From Paracoccus aurantiacus (lineage in GTDB: Bacteria; Pseudomonadota; Alphaproteobacteria; Rhodobacterales; Rhodobacteraceae): a DNA stretch of 64,000 bases. Both the position numbers and the translations under genes were made by a program. Under the pieces are notes generated by a model. That model was not told the origin of the DNA, made no database searches, and was given only the letters and a program-made list of their open reading frames with translations. Positions 9,048-17,749 of this stretch are shown here, piece after piece. The stretch is taken from positions 62,001 through 126,000 of the forward strand of contig NZ_VOPL01000007.1 of assembly GCF_007993065.1 (NCBI RefSeq). The letters are read 5' to 3'. Numbering within the stretch: the first letter of the stretch is position 1; every line of letters starts with the position of its first letter.

Positions 9048-9503
9048 TCAGTCCCGACCCGAAGGCAGGCAGTCCAGCCCCGCCGCCCGCGCGCCGGCAA
9101 TCGCACAGATTTCGTCATTGGGTCCGGTATCGCCGCTGATCCCGATCGCGCCGATCCCCTCGCCTTGCCGGTTCAGGATCAGGATCCCGCCCGGATTGGG
9201 CGCGAAGCGCCCGCCGGAGGCGGCGATCAACCCGTTCAGAAAGCCCGGATTGTTGGCCAGACGCTTGCCCATCACCCCCGATGGCACGCCCATGCCAAGC
9301 GCCGCCCAAGCCTTCGCGATCGCGATATCGGCGCGCAGGATGCCGCTGCCATCCTGCCGTTTCAGCAGGATCAGGTTGCCGCCCAGATCAAGGACCGCGA
9401 CCGTCAGGGCCATGAAGCCCTGCGCCTCACGCTCGGCCAGGGCGCCGGAAACGATCCGTTCGGCCTGATCGAGGCCGAGCGGCGTGAGTAGTGGTGTCAC
9501 CAT
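9048..9503 (-). CDS. GlcG/HbpS family protein
   Basis: The 151-residue protein matches the GlcG/HbpS (DUF336) family. It has the early GLDQAERIVSGALAEREAQG helix, the ALTVAVLDLGGNLILLKRQDG strand region and the glycine-rich GGRFAPNPGGILILN segment. The ATG at 9503 has GGAGGGAGG just upstream, so the longer in-frame extension is rejected. Members are found beside glycolate, TRAP and aromatic catabolic genes, and some bind haem or corrinoids. Here it follows a TRAP operon on the same strand. The exact role is unknown. Confidence 0.85.
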   Translation of the reverse strand: MVTPLLTPLGLDQAERIVSGALAEREAQGFMALTVAVLDLGGNLILLKRQDGSGILRADIAIAKAWAALGMGVPSGVMGKRLANNPGFLNGLIAASGGRFAPNPGGILILNRQGEGIGAIGISGDTGPNDEICAIAGARAAGLDCLPSGRD

Positions 9504-9616
9504 CTTGCCTCCCTCCGCTGGGCGGAGCGTCCCTGCGGACGCCCCGGTCGCGCTTAATATTCGACCTTGCTGTAAATCTCGTCCCAAAGCAGGCCGGCAT
9601 AGTTGTCGGTGCCCTG

Positions 9617-10648
9617 TTAGTCGACGATACCTTGCCATTTGGCGATATTGTCCTGAAATGCGGCGACGATGGCGGCGGCATCGGCGACACCGCGTGCCTC
9701 GCCCTTGGCGGCGGCGCGGCTGGCGTAATCGGACAGGAAACCGTCCAGTTCCTGACGATAGGCGCCGCCCAGATCGGTGAAGGTCAGGCCCTGTTCTTCG
9801 GCGGCGGCAAGGGCTTCTTCATCGGCGGCCACATAGCCGTCGACAATGGCCGCGATTGCCTGCGGCATCGCCTGCAGGAAGGCCGTCTTCGCCTCGTCCG
9901 AAAGTCCCGCCCAGGTATCGCTGTTCATGGTCATGAAACTGGTTGCGAATTGCGAACCGATGGGCGCGGTGATGATCGTCTCGGCGGCTTCGCCGATGGA
10001 AAAGGCGGTCAGCCATTCGGGCGAGATATTGGTGCAATCGGCGGTGCCGCGCTCCAGCGCCTCCAACTGGCCGGGCGGCGGCACGTCAAGCTGCGTGCTG
10101 CCAAGATGGCCGATCCAGTCCGCCACCGCCTGCTGGCCGATGATCCGAAGCCCGCGCAGATCGTCTATGGATCTGATTTCGCGCGCGCAAACCGTCATCG
10201 CCGGCGTGGCTGCATGAGCCCCGAGAAACAGTGCGTTCGCCTGCGCATATTCGTCGCGGCAGCTTTGGCAGTCCAGAAGAATGGTCGCATTCACCGCCGC
10301 CGCCGTCACATAGGGATCGCCGCCGAAATGATAGAGATCCGAGAACATCATGTTTACCGGCATCTCGGCCTGATTGCTGGCAGGCTGGGTGAAGGCAGTG
10401 TCGATCACGCCCCCGCGGATGGCATCGAAATTGCCGGCAGAGTCGTAAAGCTGCCCGGCCCAGAAATATTTCGCCGTCACCTCGCCGCCGGTCGCCTTGG
10501 AGACGAGGTCGAAGACTTTTTCGACGCCAGCCGAATTGACCAGCACCGAGGGCGGCAGATGAGTGGAGTATTGCAACTCCTGCGCCGATGCGGTGCCAAA
10601 CAGGGCAGCGCTGCCGGCAAGGGTCAGCCCGAATGTCGTCAGTTTCAT
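9617..10648 (-). CDS. TRAP transporter substrate-binding protein (DctP family)
   Basis: The 343-residue product has a signal peptide (MKLTTFGLTLAGSAALFGTASA, then QELQYST). The DctP features are EVTAKYFWAGQLYDSAGNFDAIRGG, the long MMFSDLYHFGGDPYV region and the conserved-arginine segment DDLRGLRIIGQQAVADWIGHLGS. A pair of cysteines, CQSC, near residue 130 is unusual for the family. The ATG at 10648 has a GGAGGAGG SD, and the open frame further upstream overlaps dctM and is not real. It is the last TRAP gene of the reverse operon. Confidence 0.92.
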   Translation of the reverse strand: MKLTTFGLTLAGSAALFGTASAQELQYSTHLPPSVLVNSAGVEKVFDLVSKATGGEVTAKYFWAGQLYDSAGNFDAIRGGVIDTAFTQPASNQAEMPVNMMFSDLYHFGGDPYVTAAAVNATILLDCQSCRDEYAQANALFLGAHAATPAMTVCAREIRSIDDLRGLRIIGQQAVADWIGHLGSTQLDVPPPGQLEALERGTADCTNISPEWLTAFSIGEAAETIITAPIGSQFATSFMTMNSDTWAGLSDEAKTAFLQAMPQAIAAIVDGYVAADEEALAAAEEQGLTFTDLGGAYRQELDGFLSDYASRAAAKGEARGVADAAAIVAAFQDNIAKWQGIVD

Positions 10649-10680
10649 GTCTTCCTCCTCCTGAAGTGAATTGTCCCGGC

Positions 10681-11982
10681 TCAGCGCAGCGAGGGCAGGA
10701 ACAGCGAGATTTGGGGAAAGGCGATCAGCAGGGCGAGCACGACCAGTTCGGTCACGAAGAACCAGGCTGTGCCGCGAAAGATCACCTGCAGCGGAATATC
10801 GGGCAGGATCGTCCGCATCACATAGACATTCATGCCTACAGGCGGGGTGATCAGGCCGATTTCGGTATATTTGATGAACAGGATGCCGAACCAGACCAGG
10901 TTGATATCTGCCGCGATATAGATCGGCAGAAAGACCGGCAGCACCAGCAGCATCAGCCCTATGGGGTCGAGAAAACAGCCAAGGACCAGGAACACGGCGG
11001 CGGTGACCAGCACCAGCGTCAGTTCCGACACGCCGATGGCAATGACCATATCTGCGACGGTTTCGGGCAGGTCGGAATAGGCCATGAAGCGGGTCAGCAG
11101 CACCGCACCGATGATAATGAAAAACAGGCTCGCGGAATTGCGGATCGTGTCGAGCAGCGCATCGCGCAGGACCGGCCAACTCAGCCGGCGCTGGAATGCC
11201 GCGATCACCAAGGCCGCGACGGCGCCGAAGGCAGCCGACTGAGTGGCTGAGGCGATGCCGGCATAGATCGTGCCGACCACGACGAAGATGATCACCGGCA
11301 GCGGCCAGACCTCCAGCAGGGCGCGCCACTTTTCGGCCGGGTCGCTTTCCTCAATGATCTTCGGGGCCAGTTCCGGGCGCAGGGTGCATCGGATAAGAAT
11401 CATCAGGCTGAACAGGAAGGCCGTCAGCAGGCCGGGCAGGATGCCGGCCATGAACATGTCGCCGACCGAGACCTCAGCGAAATAGGCATAGATGATCATC
11501 GGGATCGAAGGCGGGATCATCACCCCAAGCGTGCCCGCCGCCGCGACCACGCCAGTCGCCAGCCCCTTGTCGTAATTGTAGCGCAGCATCTCCGGCACGG
11601 CGATGCGCCCCATCGAGATCGAGGTAACAAGGCTTGATCCGGCGGCGGCGGAAAATCCCGCACAGCCCAGGTTTGTCGCGATGGCCAGCCCGCCGGGCAG
11701 CCATGCCAGCCACAGTCGGGCGGCCCTGAACAGCGACGTCGTCATGCCCGAAGTATGCGCGATGCTTCCCATCAGGATGAACAGCGGCACGGCCGAGAAT
11801 TCCCAGTTCGCCGCGAAGCTGTAGGGGATGTTCTGCAACACGCTGGAGGTCGCGCGGGGACCGGCGATCAGCCAGATGCCGATGGTCGCGACCGCGCCCA
11901 TGGCCAGACCGATATGGAAGCGCAGCGCGATCATCAGCACCATCACGCCCAGCCCGGCGACGCCGATGGCAAAATCGCTCAT
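10681..11982 (-). CDS. TRAP transporter large permease (DctM family)
   Basis: The 433-residue multi-pass membrane protein has DctM hallmarks: FSAVPLFILMGSIAHTSGM near residue 60, GFSAAAGSSLVTSISMGRIAVPEM, AAGTLGVMIPPSIPMIIYAYF and the late EIGLITPPVGMNVYVM. It overlaps the small permease by four bases (start 11982, upstream stop at 11979) and lies 32 bases before the SBP. It provides the main transport channel of the second TRAP system in the window. Confidence 0.95.
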   Translation of the reverse strand: MSDFAIGVAGLGVMVLMIALRFHIGLAMGAVATIGIWLIAGPRATSSVLQNIPYSFAANWEFSAVPLFILMGSIAHTSGMTTSLFRAARLWLAWLPGGLAIATNLGCAGFSAAAGSSLVTSISMGRIAVPEMLRYNYDKGLATGVVAAAGTLGVMIPPSIPMIIYAYFAEVSVGDMFMAGILPGLLTAFLFSLMILIRCTLRPELAPKIIEESDPAEKWRALLEVWPLPVIIFVVVGTIYAGIASATQSAAFGAVAALVIAAFQRRLSWPVLRDALLDTIRNSASLFFIIIGAVLLTRFMAYSDLPETVADMVIAIGVSELTLVLVTAAVFLVLGCFLDPIGLMLLVLPVFLPIYIAADINLVWFGILFIKYTEIGLITPPVGMNVYVMRTILPDIPLQVIFRGTAWFFVTELVVLALLIAFPQISLFLPSLR

Positions 11983-12494
11983 GCCGGGGTCTCCGTATCG
12001 GATTCGGCGCCGAGGATGCTATCCAGCGCCTTGAGGGCGGCGATGGCGAGCATGGCCAGCAGCCCCATCACCGCGATCCAGCGCGAGGGCCAGAGAGGGA
12101 TCTGGCCGCCTGCGATGGTCTCGTAGGCGCCGACCTCGGTCTGCTGGATTGCCTTGACGGTCGCATACCAGCACAGCAGGCCCACATAGCCCGTCAGCAA
12201 CAGGTGGTTTGCGGTGGTGGCGATGCGCTGCAGGCGCCGTGACAGCAGGCTGAAGCCGAGATCGGCGCTGATATGCGCGCCTTGCGATTCGGCATAGCCG
12301 AGCGGCAGGAAGAACAGCGCGACCATGTAATAGAAGGTCACGATCTGATGGGTGCCGTTGATTGGCGACAGGAACAGTTTCGTCGCCACTGCATCGGCGA
12401 AGATATGCAATGTCGCGAGGACGAGGGCCAGGCAGGCGCCGGCAGTGATGGCGCGCGCATAGGCCTCGGCAGCACATCGCGCGAGGCGTCTCAT
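11979..12494 (-). CDS. TRAP transporter small permease (DctQ family)
   Basis: The 171-residue product starting MRRLARCAAEAYARA has four membrane segments and the DctQ-type loop FFLPLGYAESQGAHISADLGFSLL. I chose the ATG at 12494. A longer frame begins only at a TTG that overlaps the SD. The perfect SD GGAGGAG instead serves an ATG at 12535 in another frame, which opens a 14-codon ORF. That ORF's stop overlaps this ATG as ATGA, so the small permease may be translated by coupling. Confidence 0.85.
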   Translation of the reverse strand: MRRLARCAAEAYARAITAGACLALVLATLHIFADAVATKLFLSPINGTHQIVTFYYMVALFFLPLGYAESQGAHISADLGFSLLSRRLQRIATTANHLLLTGYVGLLCWYATVKAIQQTEVGAYETIAGGQIPLWPSRWIAVMGLLAMLAIAALKALDSILGAESDTETPA

Positions 12495-12535
12495 GCGCCT
12501 GACCGGGCTGGCTGGCTGGCCTCTGCTCTGGTCAT
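12491..12535 (-). CDS. 14-codon leader ORF coupled to dctQ
   Basis: The frame MTRAEASQPARSGA starts at 12535 immediately after GGAGGAG and stops at 12491-12493 in an ATGA overlap with the dctQ start. Either it is a short leader that sets translation of the TRAP operon, or it is the original dctQ N-terminus separated by a one-base change. The dctQ start already gives a normal N-terminus, so I favour a leader, weakly. Confidence 0.4.
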   Translation of the reverse strand: MTRAEASQPARSGA

Positions 12536-12563
12536 GATCTCCTCCCAAGAATCCACCACCGAG

Positions 12564-12579
12564 TTAAACACATGTTTAA
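12564..12579. promoter_or_regulatory. inverted repeat, candidate TetR operator (TRAP side)
   Basis: TTAAACACATGTTTAA is an inverted repeat with arms TTAAAC/GTTTAA around four bases. It lies between the reverse TRAP operon and the forward tetR gene. A near copy (TCAAACGCATGTTTAA) lies at 13340-13355 after tetR. The pair fits autoregulation by the encoded TetR protein. Confidence 0.65.
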
Positions 12580-12645
12580 GTCTTGCGTTTAATGCGTCAA
12601 GCCCTGAATCATGGGGGCGCGTAAATTCAGGTCAGGGAACAGGTG

Positions 12646-13326
12646 ATGAAGCAGCCCAGATCAGGTCCATCCGAAACCCGCCGCAAGTTGTTGGAGGCGG
12701 CGGTCCGGCTGTTTTCCGAACATGGATTCCGAGCGGTGTCGGTGCGTCAGATCGCGGCCGCGGCGGGGGTCAATTCCGCCCTGGTCAATTATCATTACGG
12801 CTCCAAGGACAGCCTGATCGAGGAGGTGATCCGTGCCAGCGCCGCCGGTCATGTGGCCGAGCGGATGCATCATCTGTCGCAGGCCAAGCGGCGCGGCGTG
12901 GCCTTCGATCTGACGGGCTTGTTGCGCATCTATCTGGAGCCCCTGCTGATGCAGGAAAGTTGGGCGGAACAGGGCGGAACGCTGGTCCGTCTTCACGGCT
13001 ATCTGGTCACCGAACGTCCCGACCTGGCCGAGGATATCGTCGCCCGCGCCTTCAATACGGTGAATGTCGCCTTCATCGACGAACTGGGCGCGCTGCTACC
13101 GCATCTGACCCGAGAGGTGATCATCTGGCGCTTCTACGCGATGATCGGATCGCTGCTGTTCTTCCAGATCCGGCCGGCGCCGCCCGGCCTGCTGTCCATC
13201 TCGGCCGGGCGCTGTGATTCGTCGAATTCGGTTGAGGTGCTGGCCCAGCTTCTGCCCGCCAGCATTGCCGCCTTTCAGGCGCCGATGCCGCAAGCGGGCG
13301 GTGAAGATCAGGCGCGCGCAATCTGA
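12646..13326 (+). CDS. TetR family transcriptional regulator
   Basis: The 226-residue protein has an N-terminal TetR helix-turn-helix: TRRKLLEAAVRLFSEHGFRAVSVRQIAAAAGVNSALVNYHYGSKDSLIEEV at residues 12-62. The C-terminal domain is a divergent ligand-binding region. The ATG at 12646 follows GTG and an AGGGAACAGG stretch. It sits between the reverse TRAP operon and the forward TPP-enzyme/GST/ALDH genes. The same inverted-repeat type occurs in both flanking intergenic regions, so it probably controls both sets and itself. The effector is unknown. Confidence 0.92.
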   Translation: MKQPRSGPSETRRKLLEAAVRLFSEHGFRAVSVRQIAAAAGVNSALVNYHYGSKDSLIEEVIRASAAGHVAERMHHLSQAKRRGVAFDLTGLLRIYLEPLLMQESWAEQGGTLVRLHGYLVTERPDLAEDIVARAFNTVNVAFIDELGALLPHLTREVIIWRFYAMIGSLLFFQIRPAPPGLLSISAGRCDSSNSVEVLAQLLPASIAAFQAPMPQAGGEDQARAI

Positions 13327-13339
13327 CGGGTTGCAAATT

Positions 13340-13355
13340 TCAAACGCATGTTTAA
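13340..13355. promoter_or_regulatory. inverted repeat, candidate TetR operator (enzyme side)
   Basis: TCAAACGCATGTTTAA shares AAAC-N4-GTTTAA with the element at 12564-12579. It lies 30 bases before the start of the TPP-enzyme gene, where a repressor would block its promoter. Confidence 0.65.
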
Positions 13356-13384
13356 TATCTGCTCCGGGATGAGGAGTGGCCAAC

Positions 13385-14564
13385 ATGCTGACAGGTGCCG
13401 CCGAGGCGATTATCCGCTGTCTTCACGCTGAGGGCGTGAACCGAGCCTATGGCATTGCCAGCGGCAAGCTGATGCCGCTGATGAAGGCGCTTGCCGGGGC
13501 CAATGATCTCCGTTTCATCGGCGTCCGCCATGAAGGCGCGGCGGCGCTGATGGCGGCGGGACATGCGGCGGGAACCGGGCGGATCGCCGTTGCCCTGGGC
13601 GAATTGGGGCCCGGTGGCGGCAACCTCGTCTCTGGCGTGGCAAGCGCGTTTTCCAACAACCTGCCGATGCTGGTGCTGACCTCGGGCAATCCTGGCCATG
13701 CCAGCCGACCGGCGCGCGGGATGCTAATGGAGCTTGATCTCGTCTCGCTCTTCGCGCCGATCACCAAGCGAAGCGAGGTGGTGCTGGATGGCCGCCGTAT
13801 CCCGGAAATGATGCATGCCGCCTTCCGCACCGCGCTGTCGGGTCGGCCCGGCCCGGTCCATCTGAACATCCCGGCGGATATCCTCGCCGCGAGCTTTCCC
13901 TATCGCGAGACCGCGTTTGCGGCGCCGGACACCTATCGTCCGCTCTCGCCGCAACTGCCGAACGAGGCCCAGCTCGAACTGGCCACAGAGATCCTTTCGG
14001 AAGCCCGACGGCCCCTGATCGTTGCTGGCGGCGGTGCGATCGCGGCGGGTGCCAGCGTCGCGGCATGCCGGCTGGCGGAGGAATTGGGCGCGGCGCTTGT
14101 GCCGACGCAGATGGGGATCGGGGCGATGGCCTCGGATCATCCGGCTTTTATCGGCCATGGGGGCGTGATCGGCGGTCCGGCGCTGATGCGGGCCGTAACG
14201 CAAGCCGATGCGGTGCTGCTGCTTGGCTGCCGGGTATCGTCATGGTTCTGGGGGCCGGAAGGGCCGCTGTTCAGCCCAGAAGCCAGAATCGTTCAGGTCG
14301 ATACCGATCCCGAGCAGATCGGGCGGATCGTCAGCATTTCCTGCGGAATCAATGCCGATGCGCGTGCCGTGGCCGAGGTCTTGCTTGATCGAGTGCGCGG
14401 CCGCCACACGGATCCCGGCTGGCTAAGCGGACTCGCGGCGGAACACGGCCTCGGGCCTGCCGGCCGTGCTGGACTGCCGCGTGGGCTTCGTGCCGCATCC
14501 CGCCATGCCCCATTTCGGGGCCATGGCAAAACCGCCCGCAGAGGACGCCGCCTTGCCGGCCTGA
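13385..14564 (+). pseudogene. thiamine pyrophosphate enzyme (acetolactate synthase-like), internally deleted
   Basis: The N-terminal Pyr domain is present (MLTGAAEAIIRCLHAEGVNRAYGIASGK, the catalytic glutamate in VRHEGAAALMA, PGPVHLNIPAD). The central domain is also present (RRPLIVAGGGAIAAGAS, GCRVSSWFWG, RIVQVDTDPEQIG). The C-terminal TPP-binding domain with its GDG...N motif is missing. After about 14430 the typical last residues of such an enzyme (PAVLDCRVGFVPHPAMPHFG) appear in the +1 frame and stop at 14564. About one third of the gene has therefore been removed internally and the frame shifted. The ATG at 13385 has GAGGAG upstream. In the original frame the reading continues in phase into the GST gene, which could give a false fusion. 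Confidence 0.85.
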
Positions 14565-14578
14565 AAGGAAGGACGACC

Positions 14579-15379
14579 ATGCCCGCGCTGCAGCTTTACC
14601 ACGGCACCACCAGCGTCTGTTCGCAGAAGGTCAGGCTGGGCCTGGCCGAGATCGGGCTGGATTACGAAAGCCATCTGATCGACCTGCAGAAGGGCGAGCA
14701 GTTCGCGCCTGACTATCTGCGGCTCAACCCCGATGCTGTGGTGCCAACGCTGGTCGATGACGGGCTGGTCGTCGTCGAATCGAGCCTGATCCTCGAATAT
14801 CTCGACCGCCGGCATAATGGCGGCCGGCTGATGCCGTCGGATCCGGCGGCGGAAATGACCGCACGCCACTGGCTGCTGCGCTGTCTTGGAATCCACGCCG
14901 CCATCAATACGCTGACATTCTCGACCGTGATGCGCGACAAGATTCTCGCCAGCAAGAGCGCCGAGGAGATCGGCGCGGATATCGCGAAGATGCCCGACCC
15001 GATTGCAGGGCTGAAGCGGCAGGATCTGCTGGATCGCGGGCTGGCCTCGGCCCATGTCGATCAGGCGCTGCGGGTGCTCGACCGCGCCATGCGGGACATG
15101 GATGCGCAATTGTCGCGCGACACCTGGCTTTCGGGCGCGGGTTTCGGCATCGCCGATATTGCCTTGGCGGCCTATTTCGACCGGATCGACCGGCTGGGCT
15201 TTGCCGGTCTGTGGCAGGATCGTCCCAGGATCGCGGCATGGCTGGACGGTATTCGCGCGCGCGACAGTCACGGTCCGGCCATCGCCGATTTCATCCCGGC
15301 CGAGGCGGCAGCAGCGATGAGGGCTGGCGGGGCCGGTCACTGGCCGCAGCTTCGCGACAGATGGGAAGAACGGCATTGA
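14579..15379 (+). CDS. glutathione S-transferase family protein, LigF/beta-etherase-like
   Basis: The 266-residue protein starts MPALQLYHGTTSVCSQKVRLGLAEIGLDYE, a thioredoxin-fold GST N-terminal domain. VPTLVDDG (cis-proline loop) and VVESSLILEYLDRR (glutathione gamma-Glu binding) follow, and then a long helical C-terminal domain. The insert IAKMPDPIAGLKRQDLLDRGLASAHVDQALRVLD resembles the LigF-type beta-etherase branch. Its own ATG at 14579 has GGAAGGA upstream, so it is separate from the broken TPP gene that reads into it. The neighbouring ALDH and phenolic decarboxylase make aromatic substrates plausible (inference). Confidence 0.85.
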   Translation: MPALQLYHGTTSVCSQKVRLGLAEIGLDYESHLIDLQKGEQFAPDYLRLNPDAVVPTLVDDGLVVVESSLILEYLDRRHNGGRLMPSDPAAEMTARHWLLRCLGIHAAINTLTFSTVMRDKILASKSAEEIGADIAKMPDPIAGLKRQDLLDRGLASAHVDQALRVLDRAMRDMDAQLSRDTWLSGAGFGIADIALAAYFDRIDRLGFAGLWQDRPRIAAWLDGIRARDSHGPAIADFIPAEAAAAMRAGGAGHWPQLRDRWEERH

Positions 15380-15427
15380 CAGCCGCGCCTGTATGATCGG
15401 GCGCATAGGGAAGGGGAGGATCGAAAG

Positions 15428-16873
15428 ATGGTTCTGCAATTGCGAATTGGTGGCGAGGACAGGAGTGCCGGCGGCAATGCCAGCTTCAAGCGCCATGACC
15501 CGGTGACCGGCGCGGTGGCGACCGAAACCGCTGCTGCCTCGATCGAGGATGCGCTGGCAGCCGTCGCGGCGGCAGAGGCCGCCTTTCCTGGCTGGGCCGC
15601 GACCGCGCCGACCGAACGCCGGCGCATCCTGAATGCCGCCGCCGATGCCATGGCGCGGCGTGCCGATGAATTCGTCGAGGTGGGCATTGCCGAGACCGGC
15701 GCCACCGGGCCGTGGATCGGCTTCAATGTCCATCTGGCAACCAATATCCTGCGCGAGGCGGCCAGTATGGTCACCCGCATGGTCGGTGAGACCATCCCTT
15801 CGGACAAGCCGGGAACGCTGGCCATGTCGGTGCGCCGGCCGCGCGGCGTCTGTCTTGGTATCGCGCCCTGGAACGCGCCGGTGATCCTTGGCACTCGTGC
15901 CGTCGCCATGCCGCTGGCCATGGGCAATACTGTGGTCCTGAAATCCTCGGAACTCTGCCCACGCCTGCATCGCATGATCGGCGAATGTCTGGAGGAAGGC
16001 GGCGTCCCGCCCGGCGCGATCAACGTGATCTCGAACGCGCCAGAGGATGCCGCGAAACTGGTCGAGGCCCTGATCAAAGCGCCGGAGGTCCGCCATGTGA
16101 ACTTCACGGGCTCGACCTCGGTCGGACGCATCATCGGGCGGCTCGCGGGCGAGAACCTGAAGCCCGCGCTTCTGGAGCTGGGTGGCAAGGCACCGCTGAT
16201 CGTGCTCGACGATGCCGATATCGACGCGGCGGTGAATGCGGCGATCTTTGGCTGCTACATGAATATGGGCCAGATCTGCATGTCGACCGAACGCGTCATC
16301 GTCGATGAGGCGGTGGCCGATGAATTTGCGGAAAAGCTCGCGGCGCGGGCGGCGGCTCTGCCTGCGGGCAATCCGCGCGAACAGGTCGTGCTGGGCGGCC
16401 TCGCCATGGCGGGCGCTGGCGAAAGGATGGACGCGATCATCGCCGATGCTCTGGACAAGGGCGCGGTGCTGCGGGCCGGCGGCACGCGAAACGGCGCGGT
16501 GCACAGCGCAACGCTGATCGACAAGGTGACGCCCGCGATGAAGATCTATGCCGAGGAAAGCTTCGGTCCGGTCAAGGGCATTATCCGCGTCAAGGGCGAT
16601 GACGAGGCCGTCCGGATCGCCAATGACACGGAATACGGCCTGTCATCGGCGGTGTTCAGCGGCAATATCAACCGTGCCATGACCGTCGCCAACTGCCTCG
16701 AAACCGGCATATGCCACATCAACGGTCCCACGGTTGCGGATGAGGCCCAGATGCCCTTCGGCGGCGTCAAGGGATCGGGCCACGGCCGCTTCGGCGGCAG
16801 CGCCGTGATCGACGAATTCACCGAACTGCGCTGGATCACCATCGAGGATCCACATCAGCACTATCCATTTTGA
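15428..16873 (+). CDS. aldehyde dehydrogenase (NAD(P)+), vanillin/salicylaldehyde-type
   Basis: The 481-residue protein is of full ALDH length. The catalytic cysteine is C284 in GQICMSTERV and the general-base glutamate is E250 in ELGGKAPLIV. The NAD-binding FTGSTSVG and the oxyanion asparagine region IAPWNAP are present, as is the C-terminal EESFGPV motif. GQICMSTERV and EESFGPVKG occur in vanillin, salicylaldehyde and benzaldehyde dehydrogenases. It oxidises an aldehyde to the acid. It follows the GST by 48 bases with a good SD (GGGGAGG) and is probably co-transcribed with it. Confidence 0.92.
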   Translation: MVLQLRIGGEDRSAGGNASFKRHDPVTGAVATETAAASIEDALAAVAAAEAAFPGWAATAPTERRRILNAAADAMARRADEFVEVGIAETGATGPWIGFNVHLATNILREAASMVTRMVGETIPSDKPGTLAMSVRRPRGVCLGIAPWNAPVILGTRAVAMPLAMGNTVVLKSSELCPRLHRMIGECLEEGGVPPGAINVISNAPEDAAKLVEALIKAPEVRHVNFTGSTSVGRIIGRLAGENLKPALLELGGKAPLIVLDDADIDAAVNAAIFGCYMNMGQICMSTERVIVDEAVADEFAEKLAARAAALPAGNPREQVVLGGLAMAGAGERMDAIIADALDKGAVLRAGGTRNGAVHSATLIDKVTPAMKIYAEESFGPVKGIIRVKGDDEAVRIANDTEYGLSSAVFSGNINRAMTVANCLETGICHINGPTVADEAQMPFGGVKGSGHGRFGGSAVIDEFTELRWITIEDPHQHYPF

Positions 16874-16972
16874 GGCTGTCATGCTGCTGATCACACTACA
16901 CGACACAGGGGTGGTTGAGGGCGGCGAGAGGTGATTTTCTGACGGATTCTGCCTTGCAAACAGGATCGCCGG

Positions 16973-17749
16973 ATGGTCACGAAACTCAGCGCCGCCCTCA
17001 CCGAAAAACTATCGCTGCATATCGATCTGAGCAAGAGCCGGCTGGAGACGCTGGCGCTGCTGATCACGGGCATGATCGGGGCGCGGACGGTCAATCTGAG
17101 CCATGTTGCCAGCGAGCGGGGATCGCCGGTGAAACCCGCCTCGACCTACAGGCGTCTGCAGCGCTTTTTCCAGCATGTTGCCCCTGACGATGACTGGGCG
17201 GCCAGGCTGATCGTGACACTGCTGGGGGTGCGCGGGCCGTGGCTGCTCTGCCTCGACCGTACCAACTGGCAGATCGGCGCGAAGCACGTGAATGTCCTCG
17301 TCCTGGCGCTGGTGACACGCCGCCACCGGGTGCCGCTGATGTGGCGCATGCTGGACGGTCCGGGCAACTCTCCGACCGCCACGCGGATCGCGCTGATGGA
17401 GCGCTATCTGGCGCTGTTCGGCGCCGGATCGGTCAGGATGCTTCTGGACGACCGCGCGTTCATCGGTGGCGAATGGTTGAGATATCTCCATGAAAACAAC
17501 ATTCCCTTCACCATCCGCCTGCGGGAAAACATGACCGTCATCACCGAAACCGGTCAACGCGTCCCGCTCGGCACCCTGCTGAAAACGACCCGCGGCGCGC
17601 GCAGTTTCCAGGCCGCTCTGCCCGGCGATGACGGCAATGCGCCCTTGGTGCTCGGCTTCGCCGCCAAACGCATCAGGGGCGGCGAATTGCTGATCGCCGC
17701 CGCCAGCAAGGACGCACATTACGCGCTTGTCGCCTATCGCAGACGATGG
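16973..17749 (+). pseudogene. IS4-family transposase, 3'-truncated
   Basis: The first 259 residues are IS4-type. The first DDE aspartate is in LLCLDRTNWQIG and the second in MLLDDRAFIGGEW. The C-terminal Y-R-E-K motif begins (AYRRRW) but is cut before its glutamate at about 17749. From there the reading frame runs into the reverse-strand HTH gene, so the last 24 residues to 17824 are chimeric. No right inverted repeat is present. This marks the broken left border of the integrative element. Confidence 0.85.

Noticed and set aside
13376-15379. A single TPP enzyme-GST fusion protein of 667 residues
   Set aside because: The GST has its own SD and ATG at 14579, and the linker is out-of-frame remains of the TPP enzyme C-terminus, so the fusion is an accident of a deletion.
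14423-16504. 693-codon reverse open frame opposite GST and ALDH
   Set aside because: The forward strand has clear GST and ALDH motifs; the reverse product is low-complexity shadow sequence.
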